15,123 nt of DNA. Source: Bryobacteraceae bacterium (GTDB lineage Bacteria > Acidobacteriota > Terriglobia > Bryobacterales > Bryobacteraceae). The position numbers were made by a program, and so were the translations under genes. Numbering within the stretch: the first letter of the stretch is position 1; each line of letters begins with the position of its first letter. Below, in pieces: positions 1 through 6,321 of this stretch. Location: contig JASHSD010000103.1 of the NCBI GenBank assembly GCA_030036985.1, positions 1 to 15,123 of the forward strand. Reading direction: 5' to 3'. Below the pieces are notes generated by a model, which was given only the letters and a program-made list of their open reading frames with translations, was not told the DNA's origin and ran no database searches.

Positions 1-1
1 G

Positions 2-643
2 AAGGAATGCAAGGGTGACAGCACCGAAACCCGCACCATCTTCACCATGCAGTGGCTCTACGAAGACGGCGCGACGCCGTTCCTTCGTGCCGCGCAATCG
101 GGCGACGTGAAGCTGATGAAGTACCTGCTGGACCACGGCGCCGACCCGAAGATCACCACCTCGCAGGGTGAGACCGCGCTGGCGGTGGCGTCGGGCATCG
201 GCTGGGTCGAAGGCGTGACCTTCGAGTGGTCGCCCGAAGAAAATCTCGAAGCGGTGAAGATGTGTCTCGATCTGGGCATTGATGTCAATGCCGCCGACGA
301 TATGGGCCGCACCGCTCTGCATGGAGCGGCGCACAAGGGACGCGTCAAGGTGATCCAGATGCTCGCCGATGCCGGGGCCAAGCTCGACGCCCACGATAAG
401 GGCAGCCGCGATACTATCAGCGGGGCCATGCAGGGACATACCTGGATTCCGATCGATTACACCCGCGGTCTGGTGCGCGTAGGCGTGCAATCGGCCATCT
501 CGCATCCCGACGCCGAGGCGTTGCTGACGAAGCTGATGAAGGCGAAAGGCCTCGAAGTGCCGCCGAACTTCCACAGCTCGATCTGCCTGACGACGCTCTG
601 CAAGGGCGCGCCGGAAGACCAGAAAGAAGACCCGAAGAATTAA
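2..643 (+). CDS. Ankyrin-repeat protein, C-terminal part (5' end outside window)
   Basis: The frame is open from the window edge to the TAA at 641-643. The ATG at 47 is therefore internal, not the start: the codons before it (for CKGDSTETRTIFT) match the same stretch just before the equivalent Met in the downstream paralogue. About three ankyrin repeats are visible: the one starting DGATPFLRAAQSGD, the one starting QGETALAVASG with an insertion (GIGWVEGVTFEWSPEEN), and the one starting MGRTALHGAAHKG. A non-ankyrin tail with a CLTTLC cysteine pair follows. About 14 substitutions separate it from the paralogue over roughly 185 aligned residues, and the extreme C-terminus differs in length and sequence. 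By analogy with the paralogue it is probably exported and acts as a protein-binding scaffold, but the N-terminus cannot be seen. Confidence 0.9.
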   Translation, partial: KECKGDSTETRTIFTMQWLYEDGATPFLRAAQSGDVKLMKYLLDHGADPKITTSQGETALAVASGIGWVEGVTFEWSPEENLEAVKMCLDLGIDVNAADDMGRTALHGAAHKGRVKVIQMLADAGAKLDAHDKGSRDTISGAMQGHTWIPIDYTRGLVRVGVQSAISHPDAEALLTKLMKAKGLEVPPNFHSSICLTTLCKGAPEDQKEDPKN

Positions 644-742
644 CGAACGCTTCTGAGGAACACGCGCAAAACGGGTCGCGTCCGCGCCGCACGAATAACG
701 AGTTCCTCCGATGTATTGCGGCGCGGGACAGCGCCCTTTGCG

Positions 743-766
743 CTCCCTCGCGGTCGCGGCTCGGTA
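743..766 (+). repeat. Single arm of a GC-rich intergenic repeat family
   Basis: This 24-base stretch, beginning CCCTCGCGGTCGCGGCTC from 745, is identical to the reverse complement of 2737-2760, the right arm and part of the loop of the large palindrome after the second ankyrin gene. The similarity ends two or three bases after the shared GGTA. A partner arm is not present here, so this is a half copy or a remnant. I associate such repeats with dispersed palindromic (REP-like) elements; the wider copy number cannot be judged from this window. Confidence 0.7.
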
Positions 767-871
767 ACGGTGTTTTCCGAGCGGTTGTTGTCTGACAAAA
801 CTTTACGGCTTTTCCGCCGGCGTGGGCCCATCCTGCGCCGATTTTGTATATGCTGTTGTATGTAAGATTTC

Positions 872-876
872 AGGAG
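872..876 (+). promoter_or_regulatory. Ribosome binding site deciding the start at 886
   Basis: AGGAG lies 9 bases before the ATG at 886, which begins a clear signal peptide. The earlier in-frame ATGs at 844 and 850 have no comparable site and would put a charged stretch in front of the signal peptide, so 886 is preferred. Confidence 0.85.
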
Positions 877-885
877 AAAAAGCAA

Positions 886-2691
886 ATGCGTTTGGCTCCG
901 GTGGTCTCTGTTTGTGTTGGTATATCTTTTCTGGCTTCGGTCGCGTTCGGCGCGGTGACGAGTCCCGTCGCCGATGGCGCGATGGCAGACAATATAGTCG
1001 CCGTCCGCTCCTTGATCGCGAAGAAGGTCGACGTGAATGCGCCGCAGGCCGATGGCGCCACGGCAATCCAATGGGCCGCATACCGGAACAATCTGCAGAT
1101 GGCCGACCTGCTTATCCGCGCGGGCGCCAACGTCAAGGCGGCCAATCACGACGGCGCCACTGCGCTTTATCTGGCTTCGATTCGCGGCAGCGCGCCCATG
1201 ATCGAAAAGCTGCTGAATGCCGGCGCGGACCCGGACGAACTGGGCCCCGAAGGCGAAACGCCGCTCATGCTGGCATCGCGTAACGGCGATCCCGCCGCTA
1301 TCAAGGTTCTGCTGGACCACAAAGCCGATGTCAATGCCACCGACAAGCTGCGCGGCACCACGGCGCTGATGTGGGCGGTCGAGCAGGGGCATCCCGCCGC
1401 GGTCAAGGTTCTGATCGCCGGCGGTGCCAATGTATCGGCGGCGTCCGCACTCGACACCAAGGGCAATCGCGCGTATCTCGCGCCTTCCGTCTCGCAGCGC
1501 CTGAACAGCAGTTTCGGAGCCAATTTCCGCGGTCGCGGACGCGGCGGCCGGGGCGGCGCTGCCGGAGCTGGCCGTGGCGGTGCTGCCGGGGCTGGCCGTG
1601 GACCCGGGACGACGCCAGCCCGCGGCGGGACTGACGCGCAAGCTGCCGCCGACGAAGCAGCCGCATTCGCCGCTTTCGGCCGCCAATCGGACAAAGACGG
1701 CGGCGGTCTGACCCCCTTGGTTTACGCCGCGCGCGAGGACTGCATCGAATGCGCGCAGCTTCTGGTCGAGGCGCATGCCGATGTCAACCAGACCACGCAC
1801 TACGGGTGGACTCCGCTGTTGACCGCAACCCAGAATCGCCATTACAAAGTGGCGGCTTATCTGCTGGAGCATGGCGCCGATCCGAATATCGCCAACAACG
1901 GCGGCTGGACGCCTCTCTACCTCGCGGTTGATAACCGCAACATTGAAGGCGGCGACTACCCTGTCCGGCAACCGGACATGGATCATTTCGAGTACATCCA
2001 AATGCTGATCAACAAGGGCGCGAACGTGAACGCCCGCGTCTGCGGCAAGGCCTCGACACCGACCGCATGCAAAGGCGACAGCACCGAAACCCGCACCATC
2101 TTCACCATGCAATGGCTCTATGAGGACGGCGCCACGCCGTTTCTGCGCGCCGCGCAATCGGGCGATGTGAAGCTGATGAAGCTGCTGCTGGCCCATGGCG
2201 CGGATCCGAAGATAAAGACTTCGCAGGGCGAGACAGCGCTGGCTGTCGCGTCCGGCATCGGCTGGGTGGAAGGCGTGACTTTCGAGTGGTCGCCTGAGGA
2301 GAACATCGAAGCCGTGAAGATGTGTCTCGATCTCGGGATCGATCCGAACGCCGCCGACGATCAGGGCCGCACTGCGCTGCACGGCGCCGCGCACAAAGGG
2401 CGTGTGAAGGTGATCCAGATGTTGGCCGACGCGGGCGCCAAACTGGATGCTCACGACAAAGGCAGCCGCGACACGGTCAACGGCGCGCTCCTGGGCCACA
2501 CTTGGATTCCGATCGACTACACCCGCGGTCTGGTGCGTGTCGGCGTGCAATCGGCAATCGCGCATCCGGACGCCGAGGCTCTGCTGGCGAAGCTGATGAA
2601 GGAAAAAGGCCTCGAAGTGCCGCCGAATTTCGGCAGTTCGATCTGCCTGACCACGCTCTGCGGCGCATCCCCGGACGGCGAAAAGAAGTAA
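886..2691 (+). CDS. Secreted ankyrin-repeat protein with Gly/Arg/Ala-rich linker
   Basis: The protein has 601 aa. Residues 1-22 form a signal peptide: a positive N-end, a hydrophobic core and likely cleavage after AFG. Five ankyrin repeats (about residues 25-195) show the DGATALYLAS...LLNAGADP pattern. A low-complexity linker (about 215-272) contains RGRGRGG and two tandem GGAAGAGR units (223-238), and the rest is rich in Ala. About six further ankyrin repeats follow, some with long insertions, including one between CGKASTPTACKGD and MQWLYEDG. The C-terminal tail has paired cysteines (CLTTLC). Ankyrin repeats bind proteins, so the likely role is an extracytoplasmic scaffold or inhibitor with an unknown partner. 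The upstream gene is a tandem paralogue. No catalytic domain is seen. The family call is secure; the function is not. Confidence 0.93.
   Translation: MRLAPVVSVCVGISFLASVAFGAVTSPVADGAMADNIVAVRSLIAKKVDVNAPQADGATAIQWAAYRNNLQMADLLIRAGANVKAANHDGATALYLASIRGSAPMIEKLLNAGADPDELGPEGETPLMLASRNGDPAAIKVLLDHKADVNATDKLRGTTALMWAVEQGHPAAVKVLIAGGANVSAASALDTKGNRAYLAPSVSQRLNSSFGANFRGRGRGGRGGAAGAGRGGAAGAGRGPGTTPARGGTDAQAAADEAAAFAAFGRQSDKDGGGLTPLVYAAREDCIECAQLLVEAHADVNQTTHYGWTPLLTATQNRHYKVAAYLLEHGADPNIANNGGWTPLYLAVDNRNIEGGDYPVRQPDMDHFEYIQMLINKGANVNARVCGKASTPTACKGDSTETRTIFTMQWLYEDGATPFLRAAQSGDVKLMKLLLAHGADPKIKTSQGETALAVASGIGWVEGVTFEWSPEENIEAVKMCLDLGIDPNAADDQGRTALHGAAHKGRVKVIQMLADAGAKLDAHDKGSRDTVNGALLGHTWIPIDYTRGLVRVGVQSAIAHPDAEALLAKLMKEKGLEVPPNFGSSICLTTLCGASPDGEKK
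1552..1599 (+). repeat. Tandem 24-base repeat, two units, in the linker of the ankyrin gene
   Basis: Units 1552-1575 and 1576-1599 differ at only two positions. Each encodes GGAAGAGR in the reading frame of the ankyrin gene. Such in-frame repeats can change in number by slippage, which would alter the length of the linker between the two ankyrin blocks. Confidence 0.9.
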
Positions 2692-2707
2692 TTCGAGCGT
2701 CAATTAA

Positions 2708-2760
2708 CTCCCTCGCGGTCGTGGCTCAGAAAGCGGTACCGAGCCGCGACCGCGAGGGAG
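2708..2760. repeat. Large palindromic intergenic repeat (REP-like), possible bidirectional terminator
   Basis: The left arm (2708-2727) and right arm (2741-2760) are 20 bases each and pair at 19 positions; the exception is a T opposite G that can still pair as G-U in RNA. The loop is 13 bases and contains GGTACC. It sits 16 bases after the stop of the ankyrin gene and 58 bases from the stop of the convergent minus-strand gene, a position suited to ending transcription from both sides. No run of T follows either arm, so it is not a textbook intrinsic terminator. One arm recurs at 743-766, which shows it belongs to a repeat family rather than being a unique terminator. Confidence 0.8.
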
Positions 2761-2818
2761 CGATTTGAGCATTCAGTTTGTTGGCGCCGTTGAAGATCTC
2801 TACTGACCGCGGGGCGGT

Positions 2819-3559
2819 TTAAGCGGCCGCAAGACCGAGAGCTGCGCGCAGATTGCCGCCGAACTGTCCGTGCCATGCCGGGAGAGTGCGGGCGACCTCG
2901 CGTCCCACTAACTCGCGCAAGGCGGACGAGGTCTTGATCTCGGCGAGCACACCGGCAATCTCCGCCGCCCGCTCCGGGTTGTGCCGGACTGCCTGCTCGA
3001 CCGCGAGCACGGCCAGGAAAGGCTCGGCGTCCAGGTCCGATGTCCGCCGCAGCGCCTCAATCAACTCGTCGACGCTCTTTCCGTCCCGCGCGGCGAAAGC
3101 TACCTGCGCTCGTGGAAACGGGCCGGTGCGAAGTCTTTCCCAGGCGCGGGCGGCAAGGGATGGTTGGTCCGGCGGCAGCCATTCCACCAACCGATGGTAA
3201 AACTCGGCGGCGAGACTGCCGTAGCGAAGACCTTTTCCCGCCGGCAAGGGCGCGTACCTGCCCTCGATCCGCTCCAGGAGGGCTTGGTAGAGTTCCACGG
3301 ACGCGATCGGAAAAAACAGGTGTGCGACCAACTCCAGCACCCCCGCGTCGCCCGATGTCCGCAATAATTCCGCAGCCGCTTCCGCCACGGCGGGCGCGAC
3401 AGAGGGATCTTTGCTCATGGCCTCGTTCCAGCGGTCGGCCGAAGAACGATCTCCGGGATGCCGGCGCGTTCGCGCGCTGCCCCAAACCTGCATGACGGAG
3501 GCCAGTTTCTCGCGGTTGGCGTACTCCTTGCCGTCGATAGTTACGGGAAAGTTACTCAT
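2819..3559 (-). CDS. Hypothetical protein, alpha-helical, second gene of a two-gene operon
   Basis: I do not recognise the family. From the ATG at 3559 it has 246 aa; this start has GGGAGG 8 bases upstream (3573-3568), whereas a longer in-frame reading back to 3676 would run through the coding repeats of the upstream gene. There is no signal peptide or membrane segment. After a short N-terminal part (NFPVTIDGKEYANREKLASV) the protein is rich in Ala, Leu, Glu and Arg, with predicted successive helices (for instance 55-95, 115-145, 163-225), compatible with a HEAT- or TPR-like helical fold. The C-terminus is RTLPAWHGQFGGNLRAALG. Its start overlaps the stop of the upstream gene by 8 bases, so the two are likely translated together and may act in one complex. 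Confidence 0.75.
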   Translation of the reverse strand: MSNFPVTIDGKEYANREKLASVMQVWGSARTRRHPGDRSSADRWNEAMSKDPSVAPAVAEAAAELLRTSGDAGVLELVAHLFFPIASVELYQALLERIEGRYAPLPAGKGLRYGSLAAEFYHRLVEWLPPDQPSLAARAWERLRTGPFPRAQVAFAARDGKSVDELIEALRRTSDLDAEPFLAVLAVEQAVRHNPERAAEIAGVLAEIKTSSALRELVGREVARTLPAWHGQFGGNLRAALGLAAA

Positions 3560-4646
3560 CGTTGCCGCCTCCCACTGTGTCGGCTCCCACTGTGTCGGTT
3601 CCCGCTGTCTCCCCGGCAGCTTGGCGGTTGAAAGCCGCGTCCGCCAGTCGCCGGGACGCCCGACATTCTTCCACAACCGTGGTCTGCCAGAAGGCCACGC
3701 GCTTTTCCGATTCCGTTTGCGCGTTTTTCCAGGCCAGCAGCAGGTTGTCGGCGTAATCGTTTACCTGATGCGCCCGGAGCAGCGCCTGGACCATTGCTTC
3801 GGTCGGAATCCATGCCGAAATCGGCCCCACGTTCGCGATCGTGACCTCGGTGCCCAGGAGCATTTCCCTCGCGCCTCCGCCCGTTCGGGCGGGGTGATTT
3901 GCCGGCCGCTGAACCCATAGCGGATTGGCGCCATCGTAGGGCTCCGGCCGCTTCAGTTCGGCGGCATCCTGCGTTTGATAGTTAAAGCCGACCAAACCCC
4001 ACTGATACCAGTCGGGGGCCAAAGATACGATCTGACATACCTTGAAATAGTCATGATCGGCATCCTGCCGAGATGCGCTCGATCCCAGCGCCAGCCGGTC
4101 CGCCGGGCTCCACCAGCCCCAACCGCCGGCTTCGTTTACGGTGGACGTCGAGATCAGCATGTTCTTATCGATGGGGGCGCCGGAATTCCCGACTTCATCC
4201 GCCCAAATCTGATACACCGGAGATCCCACCGGGCACCACACTTTCGGGTCGTCAGGATCCAGGTGGTGCGCTATTGCAGTGGCTTTCTTCCAAGCCGTGC
4301 TGACGTTGTATTGGTACAGGCTGTTGGCGCCGCCGGCATGATAGAGCGTCGGGAAGCTGTCGGTATCCGCATTCCCGAGAGCTGCGAAACCCGACGCCGC
4401 GTTGACCATCGCGGTGTACAGGTCGGGCGAATCGGGGCCGGCGAGCTGTTGCGAAACCGCGGTGAAATAAGCGCTCTGCGCCGCCAGGACAGCGGCAGCG
4501 GTGGTGCGCTGCAACTCTTCGATCAGATTCGACGCGGCGCTGACCGTGCCGGTCTCGAATGCCCACTGGACGGAATGCCGCTCGCCTGCATCGCGAAGCG
4601 CCTCCTCGCCTGGGTTGGATACGAGTGCCTGAGCGGGTGAACTCAT
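3552..4646 (-). CDS. Hypothetical protein, Trp-rich core, first gene of a two-gene operon
   Basis: I do not recognise the family. From the ATG at 4646 it has 364 aa; GGAGG at 4655-4651, 4 bases upstream, supports this start over an in-frame extension to 4850 that has no such site. There is no signal peptide. Residues 12-90 look helical and rich in Ala, Gln and Ser. Residues 135-250 are rich in aromatic residues and Pro (WCPVG, GGWGWWSPADRL, DWYQWGLVGFNYQTQD), which suggests a compact beta-rich or mixed domain. Residues 284-340 are helical again. The tail GTDTVGADTVGGGNDE arises from a short DNA repeat. The gene ends inside the start region of the next one (ATGAGTAA, 8-base overlap). A role cannot be assigned. 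Confidence 0.78.
   Translation of the reverse strand: MSSPAQALVSNPGEEALRDAGERHSVQWAFETGTVSAASNLIEELQRTTAAAVLAAQSAYFTAVSQQLAGPDSPDLYTAMVNAASGFAALGNADTDSFPTLYHAGGANSLYQYNVSTAWKKATAIAHHLDPDDPKVWCPVGSPVYQIWADEVGNSGAPIDKNMLISTSTVNEAGGWGWWSPADRLALGSSASRQDADHDYFKVCQIVSLAPDWYQWGLVGFNYQTQDAAELKRPEPYDGANPLWVQRPANHPARTGGGAREMLLGTEVTIANVGPISAWIPTEAMVQALLRAHQVNDYADNLLLAWKNAQTESEKRVAFWQTTVVEECRASRRLADAAFNRQAAGETAGTDTVGADTVGGGNDE
3570..3614 (-). repeat. 15-base tandem repeat, two near-identical units plus a diverged third
   Basis: Units 3570-3584, 3585-3599 and 3600-3614 (plus-strand TCCCACTGTGTCGGC and variants) encode five-residue repeats at the C-terminus of the 364-aa protein. The repeat ends immediately beside the ribosome binding site of the following gene (3573-3568), so a change in copy number would lengthen the protein tail without shifting frame. 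Confidence 0.85.
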
Positions 4647-4762
4647 CAAACCTCCGCCGCAATACGACGCGATATATCGTCCGCTCGTTACGCCTCTGAT
4701 GGAAATTCCACTTGAGATTTCACATCGGCTTCGGCGAATAGTAAAAAAATGTGGTCGCTTCG

Positions 4763-4784
4763 GCGGAATACGCTTATATTCCGC
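4763..4784. promoter_or_regulatory. Perfect 8-bp inverted repeat (hairpin) upstream of the minus-strand operon
   Basis: GCGGAATA (4763-4770), loop CGCTTA, then TATTCCGC (4777-4784). On the minus strand a run of seven T (4749-4743) follows 13 bases after the stem, too far for a standard terminator, so an operator or an attenuator-like leader structure is equally possible. Confidence 0.4.
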
Positions 4785-5100
4785 GGCCGGCCGATTGCGG
4801 AACCTGGTGGAACAGCTCGGCACGACGGCTATTAAGAGCGGAGACAGCATGATTGTTTTTCAGCGGGCGGAGCCGCGGTTGCTGCCAATTGACCTTCCCT
4901 GCTTTTCGGCGGAGTTGCGCTCGTGATCGCCTTTCATGTCATCCCGCAGTGCACGCAGTACTTCTGCGCCGGTTATTTGATCCTCTCGCCGCGGCCAGAC
5001 GCTGCCGGAACTGTTCGAATAATCCCGCTTTCCGCCTCTTGGCATCCAGGAATGCTTTCAAAACAGCCCTGTGGAACACGAAGAGCGGCATTAAGGCGCC

Positions 5101-5164
5101 GTTACAATGCTTCGACAGCGGTGTTGCACCCAAGTGTAACGCGGGTTTCACATCTTTGTGCAAC
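5101..5164. promoter_or_regulatory. Two interleaved inverted repeats, possible operator before the small-protein gene
   Basis: GTTACA (5101-5106) pairs with TGTAAC (5135-5140), and GTTGCAC (5123-5129) pairs with GTGCAAC (5158-5164). The half-sites share the pattern GTTrCA, giving four related half-sites within 64 bases. This is the arrangement expected for cooperative regulator binding, but no regulator gene is nearby to support it. Confidence 0.35.
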
Positions 5165-5178
5165 GCGCGACCGGTTTC

Positions 5179-5187
5179 TGCGATAAA
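5179..5187 (+). promoter_or_regulatory. Possible extended -10 element for the gene at 5212
   Basis: TGC followed by GATAAA resembles an extended -10 box (TGn plus four of six consensus bases). A TTGTGC at 5156-5161 is a poorly spaced -35 candidate (20 bases). It is placed directly after the interleaved inverted repeats. Confidence 0.3.
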
Positions 5188-5211
5188 CTCGAAAACGAAG
5201 GGAGCATTTTA

Positions 5212-5502
5212 ATGGTTCTTCGGCTGCCAAACATTAAATGGAACAGTTTTCTTGTGGGCGCCACCACGACGCTTTTCGGTGGTTCGATCCTGCACCCGAT
5301 ACTGGTAACGGCCGCGAAGGCGGGCATGGGCGCCGTATCTGTGGCGCAGGATGCCTGGAACGAGGCCTCGGCTGAGTTGAGCCGCGTGCGCACGGAGGCG
5401 GCATCGCATGGCCAGAACGCCAATCTGGATGCCATTCTGAGCGAAGTCAGGGCTCTGCGCGCCGATGTCGCCGGCGTCAAGGCTAAGGTCGGTATCGCCT
5501 GA
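5212..5502 (+). CDS. Small membrane-associated protein, DUF5132-like
   Basis: The protein has 96 aa. The start at 5212 has AAGGGAG 7 bases upstream (about 5198-5204). An in-frame ATG at 5158 would add 18 residues but has no such site and lies inside an inverted repeat. Residues 13-42 form one hydrophobic, Gly/Ala-rich segment (FLVGATTTLFGGSILHPILV), and residues 44-94 form a charged amphipathic helix with heptad-like spacing (AILSEVRALRADVAGVKAKV). The pattern 'hydrophobic segment, then AKAGM..., then an Ala/Glu-rich helix' resembles the small DUF5132 proteins, some of which occur beside gas-vesicle or magnetosome-type genes; that link is from memory and weak. It is transcribed away from the two unknown minus-strand genes and may share their regulation. 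Confidence 0.65.
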   Translation: MVLRLPNIKWNSFLVGATTTLFGGSILHPILVTAAKAGMGAVSVAQDAWNEASAELSRVRTEAASHGQNANLDAILSEVRALRADVAGVKAKVGIA

Positions 5503-5587
5503 TCCCCGGCCGGGAATCGCGTTCGCTGTAACAGGCGGTTGCTTCTCTTCAAAGCCTGTTCGTCAATTGGCGGGAGACTCCGCATTT

Positions 5588-5604
5588 CCGCATTTGAGAT
5601 GCGG
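5588..5604. terminator. Hairpin downstream of the small-protein gene, possible terminator
   Basis: CCGCAT, loop TTGAG, ATGCGG makes a perfect six-base-pair stem with a five-base loop 85 bases after the stop at 5502. No T-run follows, so a terminator role is only a guess. Confidence 0.25.
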
Positions 5605-6157
5605 TCGCCGGCGGGCTCGCCACCGCTCGTGGCGGCAGTGTCGCCGCAGATGCAGCTCACTCGGAAGTACTTTGTGCTCGGCGAATTCCCTTACCGGCGC
5701 CATTCTCAATTTACCAGGATCAGCGCGTTGCCGGCGGCGGCGATTCAGCTATTCTCCTGCCTGTCGTATTTTGGCGGCGAGATGATTCGCTCGTAAGGGA
5801 ACCGACCCGGATAGCAAGGTTGAAGACAGCCCGGTTGAAGTCGGTCGCTCCGGATGATTCGGGATTCAGACGACGCTCTTCGCATCATAGCGACGACGGC
5901 GGCGCGGCCGACTGCGCCAGGCATTTGCCGTTCGCTCCCGAAGTGAGATTGAATGCGCCGCCGCGGCTCGGCAATTACGCGGGCGTTCGATGCGGTCCCG
6001 ATGAATTGCCGGCCGCCGCCTGTGAGAGCCGGCACCGAGTCGATCAGGCGGTGCGAATGTCTGCGCGCCATAAGGCAGGGTCGTGAAGCCGCGGTGCTCG
6101 ATTCGACCGGCGTAGTGGCGGTGGCGCGTCCGCGAGCTGTTCAAATTGAAATGGAAT

Positions 6158-6167
6158 TGAGCGCTCA
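6158..6167. promoter_or_regulatory. Palindrome TGAGCGCTCA upstream of the synthase operon
   Basis: This perfect ten-base palindrome lies 18 bases before the candidate extended -10 box, where a -35 region or an operator would be expected. It could bind a dimeric regulator, but there is no second copy in the leader. Confidence 0.3.
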
Positions 6168-6182
6168 GCGGGTCATAAATTG

Positions 6183-6191
6183 TGGTAATAT
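6183..6191 (+). promoter_or_regulatory. Candidate extended -10 promoter for the synthase operon
   Basis: TGGTAATAT matches TGn plus TAATAT (close to TATAAT). It lies in the AT-rich part of the leader, about 130 bases before the ATG at 6322. No good -35 sequence is found at 16-18 bases, as is often true of extended -10 promoters. Confidence 0.4.
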
Positions 6192-6321
6192 CGAGTCCTC
6201 TCTTGGCTTGAACCGATACTCCCGAACTAAAAATGCAAAATCCGCCCAAGACGGTCAGATAACTGGAAGAAATCCCGACATTTTTTTTAGAGATAATCAA
6301 CCGGTACCGCAGAGCGAAACC

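Larger units (their letters stand above)
644..885. other. Intergenic region between the two ankyrin genes
   Basis: This 242-base stretch has no supported gene. It holds an inverted repeat GAGGAAC (655-661) / GTTCCTC (702-708) with a 40-base spacer, a small hairpin AGCGC-ccttt-GCGCT (730-744), one arm of the palindromic repeat family (743-766), and a short inverted repeat TTGTC-T-GACAA (788-798). AT-richer DNA from about 841 to 870 (TTTTGTATATG, TGTAAGAT) probably includes the -10 region for the downstream gene, but I cannot identify a convincing -35 box. Confidence 0.6.
4647..5211. other. Divergent intergenic region with several inverted repeats
   Basis: No supported gene lies here; the open frames in it look like nothing known and lack ribosome binding sites. 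It contains the palindromes CGATATATCG (4670-4679) and TGGAAATTCCA (4700-4710), a run of seven A (4743-4749) and an 8-base-pair hairpin (4763-4784). A related direct repeat (GCTTCGGCGAATA-like) occurs near 4728-4740 and 4757-4770. Overlapping inverted repeats lie at 5101-5164. It must carry the promoters for the minus-strand operon starting at 4646 and the plus-strand gene starting at 5212. Confidence 0.55.
5503..6321. other. Long intergenic region and leader before the synthase operon
   Basis: This stretch has no gene that I can support. Short open frames exist on both strands, but none shows a ribosome binding site or a recognisable protein. It contains a stem AACAGGC (5530-5536) / GCCTGTT (5554-5560) with a 17-base loop and a tight hairpin CCGCAT-ttgag-ATGCGG (5588-5604); either could end transcription of the small gene at 5212. 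From about 6130 to 6310 the base composition becomes much richer in A and T, as is usual for a promoter and leader, and includes a run of eight T at 6281-6288. Confidence 0.55.

Noticed and set aside
1552..1599. CRISPR-like repeat
   Set aside because: Two adjoining units with no spacers, in frame within a protein-coding gene; a simple coding tandem duplication explains it. No CRISPR array, tRNA, rRNA or insertion sequence was seen anywhere in the window.
640..2703. Long open frame on the minus strand opposite the ankyrin gene
   Set aside because: It mirrors a GC-rich gene with clear ankyrin repeats and a signal peptide; its Arg/His-rich product resembles no family and there is no ribosome binding site. 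It is a by-product of codon bias.
3552..4646. Similarity of the 364-aa protein's N-terminal region to RebB-type proteins
   Set aside because: Only the Ala/Gln/Ser-rich composition is shared; no ordered motif could be matched, so no family was assigned.
4853..5212. 119-codon plus-strand open frame in the divergent region
   Set aside because: It has no ribosome binding site, runs through interleaved inverted repeats, and overlaps the probable promoter of the gene at 5212; other frames here are equally open.
5539..5796. 85-codon open frame in the gap after the small-protein gene
   Set aside because: There is no ribosome binding site, the first part lies in hairpin-forming DNA, and the product is not recognisable. 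A small gene cannot be fully excluded, but I cannot support it.
5953..6321. N-terminal 123-codon extension of the synthase subunit
   Set aside because: The sequence is AT-rich in part, resembles a promoter/leader and shows no protein similarity, while KS-like homology begins right after the ATG at 6322.
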